A DNA stretch of 17,227 nucleotides, from positions 1 through 17,227 of the forward strand of contig DATABY010000191.1 in NCBI GenBank assembly GCA_036259355.1, given 5' to 3'. This document shows, one piece after another, positions 12,920 to 17,227 of this stretch. Below the pieces are notes generated by a model that searched no databases, was not told where the DNA came from, and worked only from the letters and a program-made list of their open reading frames with translations. This DNA is from JALZDI01 sp036259355. GTDB taxonomy: Bacteria > Actinomycetota > Actinomycetes > Propionibacteriales > Nocardioidaceae. A program made the position numbers and the translations under genes. Position 1 is the stretch's first letter, and the number at the start of each line of letters is the position of its first letter.

Positions 12920-13996
12920 TCAGCGCACGACGCGGCCGCGCAGCACGATGCGGGACGGCGACGACAGCACGCCCAGGTCCAGTAGCGGGTCGGCCGGGTA
13001 GACCACGAGGTCGGCGGGCGCGCCCTCTGCCAGCGTCGGGGTCAGCCCGAGCCACTCGCGGGCCCGCCAGGACCCGGCTGCCAGCGCGTCCTCGGCCGGC
13101 AGCCCGTACGCGTGCAGCTCCTGCACCTCCTCCGCGATCAGCCCGTGCGGCAGCACGCCGCCGGCGTCGGTGCCGGCGTAGATGGCGACACCGGCCTCGT
13201 AGGCGGCGCCGATCGTCTGCTTGCGACGGTCGTACAGGTCGCCCATGTGCCGGGCGTACGCCGGGAACTTCTCCCCCGCCTGCTCTGCGTAGACAGGGAA
13301 CCGTTCCAGCTGCTTGGCGGTCGGCACCAGCGCGACCCCACGGGCGACCATGGTGTCGACCAGGTCCGGGGAGAGGCCTGTCCCGTGCTCGATGCAGTCG
13401 ATCCCCGCCTCCACCAGGTCCGGGAGAGCCTGCTCGCCGAACACGTGCGCCGTGACCCTGGCACCGTGCTCGTGTGCGGTGGCCATCGCCTGCTCCAGCG
13501 CCTCCCGCGGCCACAGCGGGCCGAGGTCGCCGAGCTCCCGGTCGATCCAGTCGCCGACCAGCTTGACCCAGCCGTCGCCGCGCCTGGCCTCCTGGGCGAC
13601 GTACGCCGACAGCTGGTCGGGCTCGATCTCGTGCGCGAAGTTGCGGATGTAGCGCTTGGGACGGGCCAGGTGCCGGCCGGCCCGGATGATGCGCGGCAGG
13701 TCCTCCCGCTCGTCGACCCAGCGCGTGTCGGCCGGGGAGCCGCAGTCGCGGATCAGCAGCGTGCCCGCGTCGCGGTTGTCGCGGGCCTGCTGCTCCTGCG
13801 TCGCCTCGTCCACGGCGCCGTGCGCGTCGAGGCCCACGTGGCAGTGCGCGTCGACCAGACCGGGGACGATCCAGCCCTCCGCCACCGTCTCGGCCTCTGA
13901 CGGCGCCTCGTAGGTGACGTGGCCGTTGACGACGTACAGGTCGCGCCGCTCATCCCCGGGGAGGACGACGCCCTTGACGCAGATCGGGTCGGTCAT
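12920..13996 (-). CDS. Amidohydrolase family metal-dependent hydrolase (imidazolonepropionase-like)
   Basis: 358 residues with the composite amidohydrolase layout. A small beta domain at both ends (1-45 and about 325-358) sandwiches a TIM barrel. Metal and catalytic ligands are all in place: H51 and H53 in VDAHCHVGLD, K145 (probably carboxylated) in WVKLVGDW, H184 in VTAHVF, H204 in IEHGTGL and D277 in AGTDAGG. No signal peptide is seen, so it is cytoplasmic. The substrate cannot be told; the closest look is imidazolonepropionase-like or prolidase-type members. ATG 13996 has no Shine-Dalgarno but a TAGCGT hexamer exactly six bases upstream, which suggests a leaderless transcript. It sits between ffh (34 nt upstream) and rpsP (167 nt downstream). 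Confidence 0.9.
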   Translation of the reverse strand: MTDPICVKGVVLPGDERRDLYVVNGHVTYEAPSEAETVAEGWIVPGLVDAHCHVGLDAHGAVDEATQEQQARDNRDAGTLLIRDCGSPADTRWVDEREDLPRIIRAGRHLARPKRYIRNFAHEIEPDQLSAYVAQEARRGDGWVKLVGDWIDRELGDLGPLWPREALEQAMATAHEHGARVTAHVFGEQALPDLVEAGIDCIEHGTGLSPDLVDTMVARGVALVPTAKQLERFPVYAEQAGEKFPAYARHMGDLYDRRKQTIGAAYEAGVAIYAGTDAGGVLPHGLIAEEVQELHAYGLPAEDALAAGSWRAREWLGLTPTLAEGAPADLVVYPADPLLDLGVLSSPSRIVLRGRVVR

Positions 13997-14001
13997 GGGG
14001 T

Positions 14002-14013
14002 GACGCTAGCGTC
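14002..14013 (-). promoter_or_regulatory. Palindrome and candidate leaderless -10 of the amidohydrolase
   Basis: GACGCTAGCGTC is a perfect 12-base palindrome. On the minus strand it contains TAGCGT (14008-14003), fitting TANNNT. Six bases (CACCCC) then separate it from the ATG at 13996, so transcription would begin at or beside the A of the start codon. No -35 match is evident (GCCCGG at the expected place). Confidence 0.4.
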
Positions 14014-14024
14014 CGCCGCGGCGG
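14013..14024 (-). terminator. GC palindrome just after ffh
   Basis: CCGCCGCGGCGG is a perfect palindrome 7 nt beyond the ffh stop. It could fold as a short stem in the ffh 3' end. With no spacer or U tract, the evidence for termination is weak. Confidence 0.2.
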
Positions 14025-14030
14025 GCCGGG

Positions 14031-15599
14031 CTACTTGCCCTTGCCGAGCACGTCGCGCAGCTCCTTGGGCAGCTCGAAGTCGGGGTCGGCCGGCTCGGTC
14101 TCGTTGGCGCCGATCCCGAAGGCCGCGCCCGGCGCCGTCTCGCTCTTTCCGCGCTGCGCGGCGGCCTCCTGCTGCGCGCGCTTGGCCGGGTTGCCGGAGG
14201 CGCGCTTGGCCTTGCCCTTCTTGGGGCCCTGCTTGGCCTTCCCGCGCTTGCCCGTTCCCGGCATGCCCGGCATCCCCGGCATGCCGGCGCCGCCGCCCTT
14301 GGCCATCGACATCATCATCTTGCGTGCCTCGAAGAACCGGTCGACGAGGTTGTTGACCTCGCTGACCGCGACGCCCGAGCCGCGGGCGATGCGGGCGCGG
14401 CGCGACCCGTCGATGATCTTGGGGTGGTCGCGCTCGCTCGGCGTCATCGACTGGATGATCGCCGCGATCCGGTCGATGTCGCGCTCGTCGATGCTCTCGA
14501 TCTGGTCCTTGAACTCCCCCATGCCCGGGAGCATCCCGAAGATCTTCGACAACGAGCCCATCCTGCGCACGGCCTGCATCTGCTGCAGGAAGTCGTCGAG
14601 CGTGAACTCCCCGCCCTTGCCCTGCAGCTTGGCCGCGGCCTTCTCGGCCTGCTCGGCGTCGAACGTCTTCTCGGCCTGCTCGATCAGCGTCAGCATGTCC
14701 CCCATGCCGAGGATGCGCGAGGCCATCCGGTCGGGATGGAAGACGTCAAAGTCGGTGAGCTTCTCGCCGGAGGAGGCGAACATCACCTGGCGACCGGTCA
14801 CCTGGGCCACCGAGAGCGCGGCACCACCGCGGGCGTCGCCGTCGAGCTTGGTGAGCACGACGCCGTCGAACCCGACGCCGTCGAGGAACGCCTGCGCGGT
14901 GGTCACGGCGTCCTGGCCGATCATCGCGTCGACGACGAACAGCGTCTCGTCGGGGTGCACGGCGTCGCGGATGTCGGCCGCCTGCTGCATCATCTCGGCG
15001 TCGATGCCCAGACGGCCGGCGGTGTCGACCACGACCACGTCGTGCAGCGTGCGCTGCGCCTCGGCGACTCCGCCGCGGGCCACGGCGACCGGGTCGCCGA
15101 CGCCGTTGCCCGGCTCGGGGGCGTGCACCGTGACCCCCGCCTGGCCGCCCACCACCTGGAGCTGGTTGACGGCGTTCGGCCGCTGCAGGTCGGCCGCCAC
15201 CAGCATCGGGCTGTGGCCCTGGTCCTTCAGCCAGCGTCCGAGCTTGCCGGCGAGCGTGGTCTTACCGGAGCCCTGCAGGCCCGCCAGCATGATCACGGTG
15301 GGCGGCCTGGACGCGAACCGCAGCCGCCGGGTCTCGCCGCCGAGGATCGCGACGAGCTCCTCGTTGACGATCTTGATGACCTGCTGGGCGGGGTTGAGCG
15401 CCTGGCTCACCTCGGCTCCGCGGGCCCGCTCCTTGACAGCAGCGATGAACGGCTTGACCGCGGCCAGGGCGACGTCCGCCTCGAGCAGCGCGATCCTGAT
15501 CTCCCGCGCGGTGGCATCGATGTCGGCGTCGGACAGCCGGCCCTTGCCGCGAAGGTTCTTGAACGTCGCGGCGAGCCGGTCCTGAAGCGTTGCGAACAC
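14031..15599 (-). CDS. ffh: Signal recognition particle protein Ffh (SRP54)
   Basis: 522 residues. Ffh binds signal sequences on ribosomes and, with 4.5S RNA and FtsY, targets proteins to the Sec translocon. The N domain spans about 1-95. The GTPase domain has G1 GLQGSGKTT (107-115), VDTAGRLGID (191-200), TKLDGDARGG (250-259) and FASSGEKLTDFDVFHPDR (274-291). The M domain spans about 325-432, with DFLQQMQAVRRMGSLSKIFG and RRARIARGSGVAVSEVNNL. The tail 433-522 is family-atypical, with a Gly-Met-Pro run (GMPGMPGMPG), a Lys-rich stretch and the end FELPKELRDVLGKGK. The start is GTG 15599 with GAGGA eight bases upstream; a long upstream in-frame extension is the non-coding divergent region and is rejected. 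It is divergent from the choice-of-anchor B gene. Confidence 0.97.
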   Translation of the reverse strand: MFATLQDRLAATFKNLRGKGRLSDADIDATAREIRIALLEADVALAAVKPFIAAVKERARGAEVSQALNPAQQVIKIVNEELVAILGGETRRLRFASRPPTVIMLAGLQGSGKTTLAGKLGRWLKDQGHSPMLVAADLQRPNAVNQLQVVGGQAGVTVHAPEPGNGVGDPVAVARGGVAEAQRTLHDVVVVDTAGRLGIDAEMMQQAADIRDAVHPDETLFVVDAMIGQDAVTTAQAFLDGVGFDGVVLTKLDGDARGGAALSVAQVTGRQVMFASSGEKLTDFDVFHPDRMASRILGMGDMLTLIEQAEKTFDAEQAEKAAAKLQGKGGEFTLDDFLQQMQAVRRMGSLSKIFGMLPGMGEFKDQIESIDERDIDRIAAIIQSMTPSERDHPKIIDGSRRARIARGSGVAVSEVNNLVDRFFEARKMMMSMAKGGGAGMPGMPGMPGTGKRGKAKQGPKKGKAKRASGNPAKRAQQEAAAQRGKSETAPGAAFGIGANETEPADPDFELPKELRDVLGKGK

Positions 15600-15632
15600 A
15601 GAGCGGTCCTCGAAGGTGCGGGTTTGCGGATG

Positions 15633-15665
15633 TACGTCAGACGATTCCGACCAGCCTACGTCAGA
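15633..15665. repeat. Direct repeat TACGTCAGA upstream of ffh
   Basis: TACGTCAGA occurs at 15633-15641 and again at 15657-15665, 24 bp apart start to start. Both lie in the ffh/choice-of-anchor B divergent region, where the ffh promoter should be. It is a possible regulator-binding pair. Confidence 0.4.
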
Positions 15666-15698
15666 GACACGACCCGGTTCCCGCGAGCGGGTGCAGGC

Positions 15699-15732
15699 TC
15701 GACATGCCCCTACTGCGGTGATATAGATCACA
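15699..15732 (+). promoter_or_regulatory. Promoter with overlapping CRP/GlxR-like operator
   Basis: -35 TCGACA (15699-15704, five of six consensus bases) is followed by a 17-nt spacer and then -10 TATAGA (15722-15727, four of six). Overlapping the -10 is the dyad GGTGATATAGATCACA (15717-15732). It matches the actinobacterial CRP/GlxR pattern TGTGANNTANNTCACA at every fixed position but the first. It lies about 90 nt upstream of the GTG at 15823. Because the dyad covers the -10, binding would be expected to repress this promoter. Confidence 0.6.
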
Positions 15733-15822
15733 GGTTCTCTGGTGCGTTCGCGGACAGGGCCGCAACCCGGCACGGCGAGCGTCGCACTCCCGACGAGAAG
15801 AACTCTCCTGGAGGAGGAACCT

Positions 15823-17178
15823 GTGCGACCAGGCATCCGACTGGCCATCGCCACCATCACCACCGGGGCGGCCGTGCTCGCCTCGACCACCGTCGCGGTC
15901 GGCCACCCCACCCACGACGGATCCGGCAAGGAGGCCGGCTTCGACCGTGTCGCCGAGGCCGTCAGTCCCGGCGGCGTCCCGCAGGAGCGGATGAGCGACG
16001 TCCGCTGCGAGGACGGCATGGCCGCGATCTTCGCGTGCCACAAGATCGACCTCGCGTCGTTCGTCCCCCTCAGCGAGCTCGGCGGCAGCATCTGGGCCAA
16101 CGACGTGTGGGGCTGGACCGACCCGAAGACCGGCCGCGAGTACGCGCTGGCGAAGCTGTTCGAGGGTACGGCGTTCGTCGACGTGACCGACCCCTACGAC
16201 CCGACGTACCTGGGCACGCTGCCCTCACCCGCACCAGAGCCCGAGGACTCCGGCCACATCTGGGGTGACATCAAGACCTACAACGACCACGCCTTCATCG
16301 GCTCCGAGGCCGACGGCCACGGCGTACAGATCTTCGACCTGACCCGGCTCCGCGGCGTCACCTCGGAGCAGGAGTGGACGCAGGACGCCCGCATCGACGA
16401 CCTCGGGCAGTCGCACAACATCGCGCTGAACGAGGACAGCGACACGCTCTACGTCATCGGCGCCTGGGCGGGCGTCACCGCCCCCGGCTGCTCCGGCGTC
16501 GACGGCGGCCCGATGATGTACGACGTCTCCGACCCGGACGACCCCGAGCTGGTCGGCTGCTACGGCGGCGACGGCTACACCCACGACATCCAGTGCGTGG
16601 ACTACGCCGGCCCGGACAGCGCGTACGACGGCCGCGAGATCTGCGTCGCGTCCAACGAGGACACGGTGACGGTGCTCGACGTCACCGACAAGTCCGACGT
16701 GCAGATGCTGGCACGGGCGCCGTACGAGACGTCGGCCTACACGCACCAGGGATGGTTCACCGAGGACCACGCCTACTTCCTGCTCGGCGACGAGCTCGAC
16801 GAGCTGACGGGGACGGTCGACGGCACCACCACGTACGTGTGGGACCTCAACGACCTCGAGAACCCCGAGCTGATCGGCATGGACAACAACGGCAACACGT
16901 CGATCGACCACAACATATTCATCAAGGACGGGCTTGCCTACAAGAGCAACTACACCTCGGGGCTGCGGGTCGACGACACGTTCCAGGTCGACCAGGGACG
17001 CCTGACCGAGCGCGGCTTCTTCGACGTCTACCCCGCAGACGACGGCACCACGTTCGCCGGCACCTGGGGCAACTACCCCTACCTCGAGTCCGGCACGGTG
17101 CTGGTCACCGGCATCGAGGAGGGACTGTTCGTCCTCAAGCCACGCCTGAAGTCCTCGGGCAGCTTCGGCAAGGGATAG
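15823..17178 (+). CDS. Secreted choice-of-anchor B family protein (beta-propeller-like repeats)
   Basis: 451 residues. The signal peptide is VRPGIRLAIATITTGAAVLA with likely cleavage near AVG-HP (27). The mature part carries the family's characteristic blocks: CEDGMAAIFACHKIDLASFV, PLSELGGSIWANDVWGWTDP, EGTAFVDVTDPYDPTYLGTL, THDIQCVDYAGPD, REICVASNEDTVTVLDVTDK, YTHQGWFTEDHAYFLLGDEL and SNYTSGLRVDD. These are LVIVD-type blades, so a propeller fold is likely. No C-terminal sorting motif or membrane anchor is visible (it ends KPRLKSSGSFGKG), so it is probably released. Its function is unknown. GTG 15823 has GGAGGAGG a few bases upstream, which outranks the ATG at 15742. It is divergent from ffh and preceded by the promoter/operator at 15699-15732. 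Confidence 0.9.
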   Translation: MRPGIRLAIATITTGAAVLASTTVAVGHPTHDGSGKEAGFDRVAEAVSPGGVPQERMSDVRCEDGMAAIFACHKIDLASFVPLSELGGSIWANDVWGWTDPKTGREYALAKLFEGTAFVDVTDPYDPTYLGTLPSPAPEPEDSGHIWGDIKTYNDHAFIGSEADGHGVQIFDLTRLRGVTSEQEWTQDARIDDLGQSHNIALNEDSDTLYVIGAWAGVTAPGCSGVDGGPMMYDVSDPDDPELVGCYGGDGYTHDIQCVDYAGPDSAYDGREICVASNEDTVTVLDVTDKSDVQMLARAPYETSAYTHQGWFTEDHAYFLLGDELDELTGTVDGTTTYVWDLNDLENPELIGMDNNGNTSIDHNIFIKDGLAYKSNYTSGLRVDDTFQVDQGRLTERGFFDVYPADDGTTFAGTWGNYPYLESGTVLVTGIEEGLFVLKPRLKSSGSFGKG

Positions 17179-17190
17179 TCGCCGGCTATC
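17174..17190. terminator. Dyad spanning two convergent stop codons
   Basis: GATAG-TCGCCGG-CTATC is a perfect 5-bp inverted repeat. Its left arm holds the TAG of the choice-of-anchor B gene and its right arm the TAG of the apparent minus-strand gene. It is a possible short bidirectional terminator without a U tract. Confidence 0.3.
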
Positions 17191-17227
17191 CACCGCCCAG
17201 CGCGGCCGCGACGGCCTCGACCGTCGC
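17186..17227 (-). CDS. Probable C-terminal end of a minus-strand gene (cut by window edge)
   Basis: Reading in from the window edge on the minus strand gives 13 codons, ATVEAVAAALGGG, then TAG at 17188-17186. The composition looks like a normal helical protein C-terminus, and the spacing of 7 nt to the convergent stop is natural. In many actinobacteria glnD (PII uridylyltransferase) lies near ffh, so this could be its end, but 13 residues cannot show that. Confidence 0.4.
   Translation of the reverse strand, partial: ATVEAVAAALGGG

Noticed and set aside
14262..14295. Repetitive GMPG-coding run in ffh as a possible repeat element
   Set aside because: It is the known kind of Gly/Met-rich linker after the Ffh M domain; the repeat is a coding feature.
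15600..16100. N-terminal extension of ffh by 167 codons
   Set aside because: The frame stays open, but Ffh starts at FATLQDRL and the GTG at 15599 has a ribosome-binding site. The extension overlaps the divergent promoter and the signal peptide region of the opposite gene.
14424..16268. Open plus-strand frame of 614 codons opposite ffh
   Set aside because: It covers ffh on the other strand, crosses the divergent promoter region and enters the choice-of-anchor B gene out of frame. No family features.
1..17227. CRISPR arrays, tRNA/rRNA genes, transposases, integrase att sites, phage genes
   Set aside because: None seen on reading. XerC matches the chromosomal housekeeping recombinase beside dprA, not a phage integrase, and no flanking duplications were found.

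Overview
The window is high-G+C chromosomal DNA from an actinobacterium. Strong G/C third-position bias, frequent GTG starts, 4-base ATGA/GTGA gene overlaps and the gene order all fit this. The order is rpsB, xerC, dprA, comM(yifB), yraN, DUF2469, rnhB, lepB, rplS, trmD, rimM, khpA, rpsP, ffh, the conserved translation/secretion block of Actinomycetota. The accessory genes (choice-of-anchor B protein, trypsin-like protease, DUF5709-like acidic protein) suggest Propionibacteriales, possibly Nocardioidaceae. That placement is inference; no marker was searched.

Layout. At the left edge is the 5' end of rpsB (minus strand) behind a long structured leader. Divergent from it is a secreted M23 (LytM)-NlpC/P60 fusion. 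Convergent with that is a minus-strand cluster yraN-comM-dprA-xerC, tightly overlapped except for a repeat-rich 74-nt gap before xerC. A divergent secreted serine protease and a small convergent acidic protein follow. Then comes the long minus-strand run rpsP-khpA-rimM-trmD / rplS-lepB-lepB-rnhB-DUF2469, with internal promoter candidates. A metal-dependent amidohydrolase sits between rpsP and ffh. Divergent from ffh is a secreted choice-of-anchor B family protein. At the right edge a convergent minus-strand gene probably ends.

Functionally, most of the window is housekeeping: ribosomal proteins S2, S16 and L19, ribosome maturation (RimM), tRNA m1G37 methylation (TrmD), RNA binding (KhpA), SRP targeting (Ffh), signal-peptide removal (two LepB paralogues), RNA primer/ribonucleotide removal (RNase HII), and DNA uptake or recombination (DprA, ComM, XerC). 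Three genes encode apparent Sec-exported proteins that would use the Ffh/LepB machinery encoded here.

No mobile element, CRISPR array, phage or tRNA gene was seen, and no clearly undescribed system. The best leads are non-coding. One is a perfect 13-bp inverted repeat directly upstream of the rimM ribosome-binding site. Another is a promoter with an overlapping CRP/GlxR-like operator in front of the choice-of-anchor B gene. A third is structured leaders on rpsB and rplS. At protein level, the M23 domain of the M23-NlpC/P60 fusion keeps its zinc ligands but lacks both usual catalytic histidines.
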